A stretch of 6,691 nt of DNA from JBDTMC01 sp039934475 (GTDB lineage Bacteria > Acidobacteriota > Terriglobia > Bryobacterales > Bryobacteraceae), in NCBI GenBank assembly GCA_039934475.1, contig JBDTMC010000436.1, forward strand, positions 1-6,691. The letters run 5' to 3'. The position numbers and the translations under genes are program-made. The notes beneath the pieces were generated by a model, which made no database searches, had not been told where the DNA came from, and was given only the letters and a program-made list of their open reading frames with translations. Shown here piece after piece: positions 1-6,157 of this stretch; the stretch's first letter is position 1, and each line of letters starts with the position of its first letter.

Positions 1-1
1 C

Positions 2-220
2 GACTTGAGCAGGCTCACCGTCTCCTTCGAAAGCGACAAAGGAAGGCTCTCGATGAGTGGCCCGGTGGACCGTCGCAACCGCAACCGCATCTTCGCCCGC
101 GTCAAGGGGAGAGACCTCCGCGGAATGGTGGAAATCGAGATGAGCTCCAACCGCGAAGTGCGGCGCATCTCCATGCAGGACGAAGGACGCTTCCGCTACG
201 AACTGAACTGGTCGAACTGA
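2..220 (+). CDS. C-terminal fragment of an unrecognised protein (5' end outside window)
   Basis: An open frame enters from the left edge and ends at a TGA at 218-220, giving 72 visible residues. A TTG at 5-7 lies in this frame, but the frame is open to the edge and no upstream sequence is visible, so I treat this as the tail of a longer gene. The visible part is rich in alternating charged and hydrophobic residues (VEIEM, RRISM, FRYELNW), which suggests beta strands at the end of a soluble or exported domain. It has several Arg/Asn repeats (DRRNRNR) and no cysteine, transmembrane segment or catalytic motif that I can recognise. It ends 9 bases before the stop of the convergent lipoprotein gene. 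I do not recognise the family and assign no function. Confidence 0.6.
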   Translation, partial: DLSRLTVSFESDKGRLSMSGPVDRRNRNRIFARVKGRDLRGMVEIEMSSNREVRRISMQDEGRFRYELNWSN

Positions 221-229
221 GCCCGGCGC

Positions 230-847
230 CTATTTCACCTTGATCGTAATCGTCTGCCGGTCCGCGCGCCCGGCCGCATCCGTCGCCGTCAGCGTGTAAG
301 TCGTCGTCTTCTCCGGCCGCACCGTCGCGCAGAACTTCGCCGTGGCCTTCAAATCCGCAACCGGTGGCGCCATCGCCACCTTCGTCGCGCCGGACACTCC
401 GTAGCAAATCGTCGTAGGGAACCCGGCCGGAATTTCGGGCGAAGGTGACAGCAGAAACAGCACTTGTGGTCCCCCGCCCCCTGCCACCGCCCGCGGCTCT
501 TCTCTCTTCCCGATCTTCAGTTCCAATGATTTTGTTACTTCTGAGCCATCCTTGCCCACCGCCGTCAACGTGAATCGCGTTGCCACGCGCGGGTTCACGT
601 TGAAGCATCGGCTCAGCGCCGGCCATACCGGCTCCACCGGCGGCGTCAACTTCACCGACTGCGCGTTTTCCACGCCATAGCAAAGCCGCGCCGGCACATC
701 CAGACTCGCCATGGGTTCCGCCGGATAGAACGACACGATCTTCACCGGCTCCACTGGAGGCGCCTTCTCATTCGCCACAGGCCGTTGCCCTCCTCCGCAT
801 CCTGCGAGGACCAACACGCCGCTGACTACCCACTTCGAATTGACCAT
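230..847 (-). CDS. Lipoprotein with two tandem Ig-like domains
   Basis: This encodes a 205-residue predicted lipoprotein. The N-terminus has a short hydrophobic stretch and a lipobox (LAGC, Cys17) followed by glycines, so signal peptidase II processing and membrane anchoring are expected. The mature part holds two homologous domains, about residues 36-113 and 128-205, joined by a Gly/Pro-rich linker. Each has the order CYGV, A..V...PPV, C..V.P, then a TLTA motif near its end (FTLTA, YTLTATD). This resembles the bacterial Ig-like repeats typically ending in TTTYTLTATN. The cysteines (56/81 and 148/173) are each 25 apart, suggesting one disulfide per domain. The ATG at 847 is supported by an AAAGGA ribosome site 8 bases upstream. 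No enzymatic motif is visible, so a structural or binding role at the cell surface or in the periplasm is inferred. Long out-of-frame reading through 102-683 on the same strand is a shadow of this gene. Confidence 0.85.
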   Translation of the reverse strand: MVNSKWVVSGVLVLAGCGGGQRPVANEKAPPVEPVKIVSFYPAEPMASLDVPARLCYGVENAQSVKLTPPVEPVWPALSRCFNVNPRVATRFTLTAVGKDGSEVTKSLELKIGKREEPRAVAGGGGPQVLFLLSPSPEIPAGFPTTICYGVSGATKVAMAPPVADLKATAKFCATVRPEKTTTYTLTATDAAGRADRQTITIKVK

Positions 848-855
848 TTTGTTAA

Positions 856-861
856 TCCTTT
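856..861 (-). promoter_or_regulatory. Ribosome binding site of the lipoprotein gene
   Basis: Read on the minus strand this is AAAGGA, 8 bases upstream of the ATG at 845-847. It is a good Shine-Dalgarno match at normal spacing and fixes the start used for the lipoprotein, placing the lipobox cysteine at residue 17. Confidence 0.6.
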
Positions 862-901
862 ATTCTAGCGTCGTCACAATGATGAAACCTGTGTCCGTTG
901 A

Positions 902-932
902 TTGTCATCCGAGTCTACGCGTCGGGTACAAT
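902..932 (+). promoter_or_regulatory. Candidate sigma-70-type promoter for the small secreted protein
   Basis: TTGTCA (902-907, five of six to TTGACA) and TACAAT (927-932, five of six to TATAAT) are separated by 19 bases, slightly long for a housekeeping promoter. Transcription would begin near 939, leaving a leader of about 50 bases with a strong ribosome site before the GTG at 988. It lies in the only sizeable non-coding gap of the window (848-987), between two divergently transcribed genes, where a promoter is expected. I found no convincing opposing promoter for the lipoprotein gene. Confidence 0.35.
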
Positions 933-972
933 CGAAAAATGCGGCTCAACCAGAGCCCGCGCTGTAAGGGGA

Positions 973-979
973 AAGGAAG
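973..979 (+). promoter_or_regulatory. Ribosome binding site deciding the GTG start at 988
   Basis: AAGGAAG within a purine-rich run lies 8 bases upstream of the GTG at 988-990. It supports the GTG over the ATG at 898 in the same frame. Starting at 898 would add 30 residues ahead of an otherwise standard signal peptide and would lie upstream of the candidate -10 element. Confidence 0.6.
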
Positions 980-987
980 ATATATTA

Positions 988-1365
988 GTGAAACGGGTGC
1001 TTGCGTTCTCTGCCGTCCTTGCGACTCTGCTGGCGGCTTTTGTGTTTATGATTCCGGCGATGGCTTCCATGGCCGGCGGCATCGAAGGGAAATGGCAGTT
1101 TGTCCTGGATACCGAAGGTGGCGACCGGGAAGCCCCTGCGGAATTTACCCTCGACGGCAAGACGATCGCCGGTAAATGGGGTGAGCAGCCTGCCAAGGGT
1201 ACGTTCGCCGATGGCGCCTTGTCGCTCGAGTTTGATTTTGAAAGCAACGAAGTCGGTAAGGGCGTCATGAAGATAGATGGCAAGCTGGATGGAGACACCC
1301 TCACCGGTAACTGGAAGTTTCAGGAATACTCAGGGACTTTCAAGGCTACCCGTCCTAAGGAGTAG
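988..1365 (+). CDS. Small secreted beta-rich protein, function unknown
   Basis: The 125-residue product starts at GTG and begins with a Sec signal peptide: Lys2-Arg3, a hydrophobic core of about residues 4-23, and a likely cleavage after AMA at residue 26. The mature part of about 99 residues has no cysteine and is built of short alternating strands and Gly/Asp turns, such as GKWQFVLD, FTLDGK, GALSLEFDF and GVMKIDG. A 19-residue motif occurs twice, at 55-73 and 100-118, sharing LDG..T..G.W..Q...GTF. This pattern suggests a small lipocalin-like or beta-sandwich fold; similar short secreted proteins with GKW...DGK.L.G motifs are common in Acidobacteriota, but I cannot name a family. An extracytoplasmic location is well supported; the ligand is unknown. 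It has its own candidate promoter and converges on the AsmA gene with 8 bases between stops, so it is probably monocistronic. Its codon choice is more mixed than that of the downstream operon. Confidence 0.8.
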   Translation: MKRVLAFSAVLATLLAAFVFMIPAMASMAGGIEGKWQFVLDTEGGDREAPAEFTLDGKTIAGKWGEQPAKGTFADGALSLEFDFESNEVGKGVMKIDGKLDGDTLTGNWKFQEYSGTFKATRPKE

Positions 1366-1373
1366 TCTTACTG

Positions 1374-3557
1374 TCACTTTTGCGGCGGCTTGTCGGCTTG
1401 CTTCTTTCGAAATAAATCGATGATCGAGTCGACAGGCTGCTTCTGCTCTTGCCCCGCTGGCTGGTTCGCCGTCGGCTTTTGCCCTCGTAACGCTTCCACT
1501 AACCCTCTCACCGATCCCACCGCACCGGCCGGATTTGACGTCGATGGCAACAAGCTCTTCAATTTCATCTGTGCAAACCGCTCGGCGTCCGGAACAAATC
1601 GCGGCTGGCTGATCGTCCCCGTAACCAGCGCCGGTATTACCAATTCCCCTTGCTGGTTGGACAGCACAGTCGAAAGCAACCCCGCGATCTGCCCGCTTCC
1701 CGCCCGCTGCGCCATCTCCTTGTTCAGCACTGCGGTCACGTGCAGGTTCAAAGTCTGATCCACCAGGTTCACCACTCCCGCTGCCGCCACTGACCCGCCT
1801 TCAATGTCCATCTTCAAATCGTCCGTAGTCCCTACTCCGTTTTTGATCAACATCGAACCAGCCAGTTTCACGATCGTCGTAAATGACTGCGACTGTTTCA
1901 CCGACCCTAGGAATTTACCCACGTTGGCCAGTTCGTTCAGTACGTTCGTCTTTTGCAGCTTTCCGTCCGTCAACTGGAACTTCACCGTGCCGTTCAACGA
2001 TTTCGCCGGATTACCGCCCGGAATGTTCAGGAACTCGGCCTGCGTGTCCCCGCTGAGAAGACCGGAAATCAGATCCTTCACCGATGTCGCGGATGAGATG
2101 AGCTGGTTCGCATCCACCCGATCCAGTTTCGTTGCCACCGATACCCGCGCCGGCTCCTGGCGGCCGTCCAACTGAATCTCGCCCGTAACGTGTCCCCCGC
2201 TGGATTGTGCGCTGATCGGAGCCAGCCGGATCAATCCGCGATCCAGTGAGCAAGTTCCCGTCACGTTGGTCAGCAGCAGGTTGTTGTATTTGATTGTCCC
2301 TATGTGGACCGTACCCGATCCCGTAATCTTCGAAGGTGCGGACGACTTACTCGTCTTCCCTCCGCCTGACGCCGTCAATCTATCGATCTCCGCCGAATCG
2401 ATCTGATCCACATCCACCGCAAACTGCACCGCCGGAGCAGTGAAGTTGCGCACGCTCGCCGATCCCGACGCGTTGATCTTGCCCACGGAGACCTTCATGT
2501 TATCCACCTTCGCCGCGCCCGGATCCAGCCGGAACGCCGCGTTGTGTAGCAGGATCGGCTCCGTCAACGACGCTACCGGCAGAGACAGATTAGCAATCGT
2601 GCCCGTGCCGCTCACCTCGCCGTTCAGCACTGCCAGCACCGCGTTCACCACTGCCTCGCCCGATTTCACCTGCAGCATCGGAATCTGCGTCGTCTTCCGC
2701 TTTCCATCGCTCACCACGCGGTACGCCACATCCACTGTCTGCCCCATCTTCATATCGCCGTAACGCACATCTTTCGCCGTTAGCGTGCCCTCGATATTGG
2801 TGGCGTCGCCCACCGCCGAAAGCTTCGCCTCGGCATTGATCGTCGCATCGGCATCCAGCTTGCCTGTGCCCAATAATCCGCGCACGCCCGCCAGCGACAC
2901 ATCCGTCGCCTTCACCGTTCCCGTAAAGGCGGTAGAAGGAACCGGCCCGCCCGTACCCGTCACACTCACGCTGCCGCTGCCAGGCAGCCGCAACTTCGCA
3001 TCCAGATCGAACTTCTGCCCCGGAGCGTAGCCGCTCAAGGTCATGTCGATGTGGTCATACACGGTCCGTGGCGACCGCGCTTCCAAGTCGGTCACTGCCA
3101 GTTTGCCATCTGAAATCTCCAGCCGGTCTAACCCCAACGATCCGCCGCCCGTCGAACCACTCTTCGAGTCCCCGCCGCCCATATCGGAGAAATTCCAGGC
3201 GCCGCGCTCACTGCGAATCAGTTCCACCGCCGGCTCCACCAAAACCAGCGATTGCACGTCCACTTTCTTCTGCAGCAACGCCATCAGTCCGGCCCGCACC
3301 TGAATCTCCCGCGCCGTCACAAACGGCCGTGCCGACCGCAGAGCCGGAGATTCCCCAATCGTCACGTTCTCAATTCGCAACGCAAGCGGTATCAGCTTCA
3401 AACTGATTGTCCCCAGCGATACGGAACGCTTCAGTGACTTCTGCAATTGCGCCTCGATTTGGGGCTTGAACTGATTGACGTCCAGCGTTAGCAAAAGCAC
3501 CGCAACGCCCGCGAGCAATGCCACCACCACGCCCAATCCGATCAGCGCCTTTTTCAT
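1374..3557 (-). CDS. AsmA family protein (AsmA-like envelope protein)
   Basis: This 727-residue protein has an N-terminal membrane anchor (about residues 4-25, after MKK) and then the conserved AsmA start: a DVNQFKPQIE segment, a strand with SLGTISLKLIPL, and IENVTIGESP, near residues 26-71. The remainder is a long repetitive series of beta strands with many DGKL, LNGTV and GTIS turns, ending in a typical AsmA C-terminal module (about 410-655) containing GTVKFQLTDGKL, GVVNLVDQTLNL and GTISQPRFVPD. A low-complexity Pro/Gln/Lys tail closes the protein (about 692-727). AsmA-like proteins are related to the VPS13/TamB class, sit in the inner membrane with a periplasmic groove, and are implicated in phospholipid delivery to the outer membrane and in outer-membrane protein assembly; specific function here is inferred from family. 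The ATG is supported by GAGGTGA upstream. It is transcribed divergently from the isomerase operon. Confidence 0.92.
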   Translation of the reverse strand: MKKALIGLGVVVALLAGVAVLLLTLDVNQFKPQIEAQLQKSLKRSVSLGTISLKLIPLALRIENVTIGESPALRSARPFVTAREIQVRAGLMALLQKKVDVQSLVLVEPAVELIRSERGAWNFSDMGGGDSKSGSTGGGSLGLDRLEISDGKLAVTDLEARSPRTVYDHIDMTLSGYAPGQKFDLDAKLRLPGSGSVSVTGTGGPVPSTAFTGTVKATDVSLAGVRGLLGTGKLDADATINAEAKLSAVGDATNIEGTLTAKDVRYGDMKMGQTVDVAYRVVSDGKRKTTQIPMLQVKSGEAVVNAVLAVLNGEVSGTGTIANLSLPVASLTEPILLHNAAFRLDPGAAKVDNMKVSVGKINASGSASVRNFTAPAVQFAVDVDQIDSAEIDRLTASGGGKTSKSSAPSKITGSGTVHIGTIKYNNLLLTNVTGTCSLDRGLIRLAPISAQSSGGHVTGEIQLDGRQEPARVSVATKLDRVDANQLISSATSVKDLISGLLSGDTQAEFLNIPGGNPAKSLNGTVKFQLTDGKLQKTNVLNELANVGKFLGSVKQSQSFTTIVKLAGSMLIKNGVGTTDDLKMDIEGGSVAAAGVVNLVDQTLNLHVTAVLNKEMAQRAGSGQIAGLLSTVLSNQQGELVIPALVTGTISQPRFVPDAERFAQMKLKSLLPSTSNPAGAVGSVRGLVEALRGQKPTANQPAGQEQKQPVDSIIDLFRKKQADKPPQK

Positions 3558-3560
3558 CCG

Positions 3561-3567
3561 TCACCTC
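3561..3567 (-). promoter_or_regulatory. Ribosome binding site of the AsmA-family gene
   Basis: Read on the minus strand this is GAGGTGA, a strong Shine-Dalgarno match close upstream of the ATG at 3555-3557. It fixes the start so that the protein begins MKK directly before the hydrophobic anchor. The divergent gap 3558-3649 shows no convincing promoter pair for either direction. Confidence 0.6.
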
Positions 3568-3649
3568 GCCACTATCTTACCGAGCCACGACTGTGAAGGA
3601 GTGACCACCAAAACTCCGACCAACCCCCACCCGTTGTGATATCGTGCGC

Positions 3650-4489
3650 ATGATGACACTAAGCAACTTGTCCCGCCGCTCTTTCCTCGCCGCTGCCGCC
3701 TCAAGCCCCCTCCTCGCCGCCGCAAAAGCGAAGAACGTCCCGGTAGGCCTCGAGCTCTTCTCCGTGCGTGATGAACTCGCCAAAGATCTGATGGGAACCG
3801 TCAAGGCTGTCGCCAAAATGGGATACGCCGGCGTCGAGTTCTTCTCGCCCTACATGCAGTGGACCCCCGCCCAAACCAAAGACGTCCGCGCCCTCCTCGA
3901 CGATCTGAAGATCAAATGTTTCTCCACTCACAATGGAGCCGATTCCTTCTCGCCTGAAAAAATGGGCAAGGCTATCGAACTCAACCAGATCCTCGGCAGC
4001 AAATTCATCGTCATGGCCAGTTCCGGTAAAATCGAAGGCCCCGACGGCTGGAAAACCGTCGCCGATAAGCTCAACGCTGGCGCCGAAAAGTTCAAGCCCG
4101 CCGGCATCCGCGCCGGTTATCACAATCACCAGACCGAGTTCAAGGAAGTCAACGGCAAACGTCCCATTGAGATCATCGCCGCCAACACCTCCAAGAACGT
4201 GATGCTCCAGCTCGACCTCGGCACCTGTGTCGAAGTCGGTTACAACCCCGTCGAATGGATCAATAAAAATCCCGGCCGCATCAACTCCATGCACCTCAAG
4301 GAATGGTCGCCCGAAACCGGATACAAAGCCCTCTTCGGCGAAGGAAAAGTGCCGTGGAAAGCCGTCCTCGACGCCGCCGAAAAAGTCGGTGGTGTCGAAT
4401 ACTATCTCATGGAACAGGAAGGCAGCCGCTTTACGCCGTTTGAAAGCGCCGAAAAGTGCCTCGCTTCCTATAAGAAACTCCGAGCCTAA
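3650..4489 (+). CDS. Tat-exported sugar phosphate isomerase/epimerase-like TIM barrel protein
   Basis: The 279-residue protein begins with a twin-arginine signal (SRRSFLAAAA, Arg9-Arg10), with cleavage likely near residue 25-27. The rest matches the xylose isomerase-like / AP endonuclease family 2 TIM barrel. Visible landmarks are LELFSVRDEL (about 34-44), GYAGVEFF (58-65), YHNHQTEF (157-164), LQLDLGTC (187-194), MHLKEW (214-219) and YLMEQEGS (252-259). His160, Asp189, His215 and Glu255 are candidate divalent-metal and acid-base residues by analogy with sugar isomerases and epimerases. Members act on sugars, inositols or glycosides; the substrate cannot be read here. Because of the Tat signal it should act folded in the periplasm or outside, unlike classical cytoplasmic isomerases. 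The start could be GTG 3644, ATG 3650 or ATG 3653; an in-frame stop at 3602-3604 excludes anything further upstream, and none has a clear ribosome site. It heads the operon, with its stop 3 bases before the glycosidase ATG. Confidence 0.88.
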   Translation: MMTLSNLSRRSFLAAAASSPLLAAAKAKNVPVGLELFSVRDELAKDLMGTVKAVAKMGYAGVEFFSPYMQWTPAQTKDVRALLDDLKIKCFSTHNGADSFSPEKMGKAIELNQILGSKFIVMASSGKIEGPDGWKTVADKLNAGAEKFKPAGIRAGYHNHQTEFKEVNGKRPIEIIAANTSKNVMLQLDLGTCVEVGYNPVEWINKNPGRINSMHLKEWSPETGYKALFGEGKVPWKAVLDAAEKVGGVEYYLMEQEGSRFTPFESAEKCLASYKKLRA

Positions 4490-4492
4490 TCT

Positions 4493-6157
4493 ATGTCGAT
4501 CACCCGCCGTTCGCTCCTCGGCAGCGCTGCCGTTGCCCTTGCCGCGTCCCAGGCCCGTGCGCAGTCTCTCACGGGCGCTGCCAATATGCCCACGGAATGG
4601 TCTTTCACCAGTTCCGGTAAATACGGCAACCCCTTCACCGAAGTGGACCTCGATGTCCTGGTGAAGGACCCCGCGGGCGCCGAACATCGCGTGCCTGCCT
4701 TCTGGGCGGGTGATCGCACCTGGCGTGTCCGCTATGCCGCCTCCACGCCCGGTCGTCACACTTGGCGCAGCGTTTGCTCCGTCACGTCTGACGCCGGGCT
4801 CCACGGCCAATCGGGCTCCCTCGACATCGTTCCCTACGATGGCGCCAATTCCCACTACCAGCACGGCCCGCTCCGTCTCTCCGCCAACCGCCGCCACTTC
4901 CAGCACGCCGACGGAACTCCCTTCTTCTGGTTCGCCGACACATGGTGGATGGGCTTCGTCAAACGCCTCAGCTTCCCTGACGACTTTCAACTCCTCACCA
5001 ATGACCGCGTCGCCAAAGGCTTCACCGCCGTCCAAATCGTCGCCGGTCTTTACCCCGACATGCCCGAACGCGATACCCGCGGAGCCAACGAAGCAGGCTT
5101 CCCCTACGACGCCGGCTATAACATCATCAACCCCGCCTACTTCGACATGGCTGACCTCCGCATTCGCCATCTCGCCGGCCGCGGCTTGATCTCCTGCATC
5201 GTTGGCTGCTGGGGTTACTATCTCCCCATCCTCGGCATCGATAAGATGAAGCGTCATTGGCGCTATATCATCGCCCGTTGGGGCGCCTATCCCACCGTCT
5301 GGTGTCTCGCCGGTGAAGGCAGCATGCCCTACTACCTCTCTAAGAGTAAGGATGCCGACGCCCAGGCACAGAAAACCGGCTGGACCGAACTGGGCCGCTA
5401 CGTCCGCGCCACTGACCCGTTCCACCGTCTCGTCACCATCCATCCCTCCAATTCCGCCCGCGTCACGGTGGATGACCCCAACGTTCTCGATTTCGATATG
5501 CTCCAAACCGGCCACGGCGACCGTGAAAGCATCCCCAATACCGTCAAGCAGGTTACTACCTCCTACGCCGCGTCCCAACCCGTCATGCCCGTCATCAACG
5601 GCGAGGTCTGCTACGAAGGGATTCAGGAAGCAAGCCGTCAGGAAGTGCAGCGCTACATGTTCTGGAGTTGTATCCTCAGCGGAGCCGCTGGACACACCTA
5701 CGGCGCAAACGGCATGTGGCAGGTAAATACGGAGCATCAACCCTTCGGTCCGTCACCCCACGGCCGCAGTTGGGGAGATACTCCCTGGCGCGTCGCGTAT
5801 CAATTGCCCGGGTCGGGGCAACTAGGCCTCGCTAAGTCGCTCCTCATGAAGCTTCCCTGGTCGCGCATGGAACCGCACCCCGAATGGATTGACCCTCACT
5901 GGTCTACGTCCAATTACAATCAGCCTTATGCCGCCGGCGCCCCCGGTGAATTCCGCATCTTCTACTTCCCGCGCACGGGCAACATCAACCACAAGGTAAA
6001 GGCGCTCGAATCCGGTGTCACCTACCGTGCCGCCTGGTGGAATCCCGTCACCGGCGAACGCACGGAAGCGGGCACAGTAAGTGGTGTTACCGAATGGCAG
6101 CCACCCCCGCCGGTTATTTTCCAGGACTATGTTCTGATTCTTGAGAAATCGGCATGA
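4493..6157 (+). CDS. Tat-exported apiosidase-like glycoside hydrolase (DUF5060-DUF4038-collagen-binding-like domain)
   Basis: The 554-residue protein opens with a twin-arginine signal (TRRSLLG, Arg5-Arg6), with cleavage likely after ARA at residue 23. An N-terminal DUF5060-type beta domain spans about 32-113 (PTEWSFTSSGKYGNPF, FWAGDRTWRVRY, PGRHTW). The DUF4038 / apiosidase-like TIM barrel follows at about 124-440 (FADTWWMG, GFTAVQIVAGLYP, HLAGRGL, PTVWCLAGEGS, PVINGEVCYEG, GHTYGANGMW). A C-terminal domain like the putative collagen-binding domain PF12904 fills about 485-552 (AAWWNPVTGERTE, FQDYVLIL). Glu275 and Glu371 are the likely catalytic pair, judged by their positions after the barrel strands expected in clan A enzymes; this is inference. 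The family includes the GH140 apiosidases acting on pectic rhamnogalacturonan II, but many members are untested, so the substrate is open. Translation is probably coupled to the isomerase gene upstream and to the overlapping esterase downstream. Only a weak GAG precedes the ATG. The mature protein has six cysteines. Confidence 0.9.
   Translation: MSITRRSLLGSAAVALAASQARAQSLTGAANMPTEWSFTSSGKYGNPFTEVDLDVLVKDPAGAEHRVPAFWAGDRTWRVRYAASTPGRHTWRSVCSVTSDAGLHGQSGSLDIVPYDGANSHYQHGPLRLSANRRHFQHADGTPFFWFADTWWMGFVKRLSFPDDFQLLTNDRVAKGFTAVQIVAGLYPDMPERDTRGANEAGFPYDAGYNIINPAYFDMADLRIRHLAGRGLISCIVGCWGYYLPILGIDKMKRHWRYIIARWGAYPTVWCLAGEGSMPYYLSKSKDADAQAQKTGWTELGRYVRATDPFHRLVTIHPSNSARVTVDDPNVLDFDMLQTGHGDRESIPNTVKQVTTSYAASQPVMPVINGEVCYEGIQEASRQEVQRYMFWSCILSGAAGHTYGANGMWQVNTEHQPFGPSPHGRSWGDTPWRVAYQLPGSGQLGLAKSLLMKLPWSRMEPHPEWIDPHWSTSNYNQPYAAGAPGEFRIFYFPRTGNINHKVKALESGVTYRAAWWNPVTGERTEAGTVSGVTEWQPPPPVIFQDYVLILEKSA

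Noticed and set aside
102..683. A 193-codon minus-strand frame overlapping the lipoprotein gene.
   Set aside because: It is an out-of-frame shadow: low-complexity Gly/Arg/Asp composition, no signal or domain, while the overlapping frame has a lipobox, duplicated domains and a ribosome site.
898..987. Longer N-terminus for the small secreted protein, starting at ATG 898.
   Set aside because: It would place 30 residues before a normal signal peptide, begin upstream of the candidate -10 element, and ignore the strong ribosome site before GTG 988.
1390..3437. Several plus-strand open frames of 60-120 codons across the AsmA gene.
   Set aside because: They are antisense to a well-supported AsmA-family protein, have Ser/Pro/Thr-rich composition typical of antisense frames, and lack convincing starts or domains.
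3598..3617. GGAGT ... ACTCC inverted repeat in the divergent gap.
   Set aside because: Arms of 5 bases with a 10-base loop are expected by chance and it is not placed next to a recognisable promoter; not enough to call an operator.
4017..4621. A 14-base direct repeat, CCAGTTCCGGTAAA, at 4017-4030 and 4608-4621.
   Set aside because: Both copies encode Ser-Ser-Gly-Lys in frame with the same preferred codons in adjacent genes; this is best explained by coincidence of codon usage.
3701..5740. A 679-codon open frame on the minus strand, antisense to the isomerase and glycosidase genes.
   Set aside because: It is in codon register with both sense genes, so it only requires absence of TTA, CTA and TCA codons, which their strong C/G third-base preference explains. 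Its product is Gly/Ala/Glu/Asp-rich with no recognisable domain, it spans a gene boundary, and both sense proteins are clear family members.
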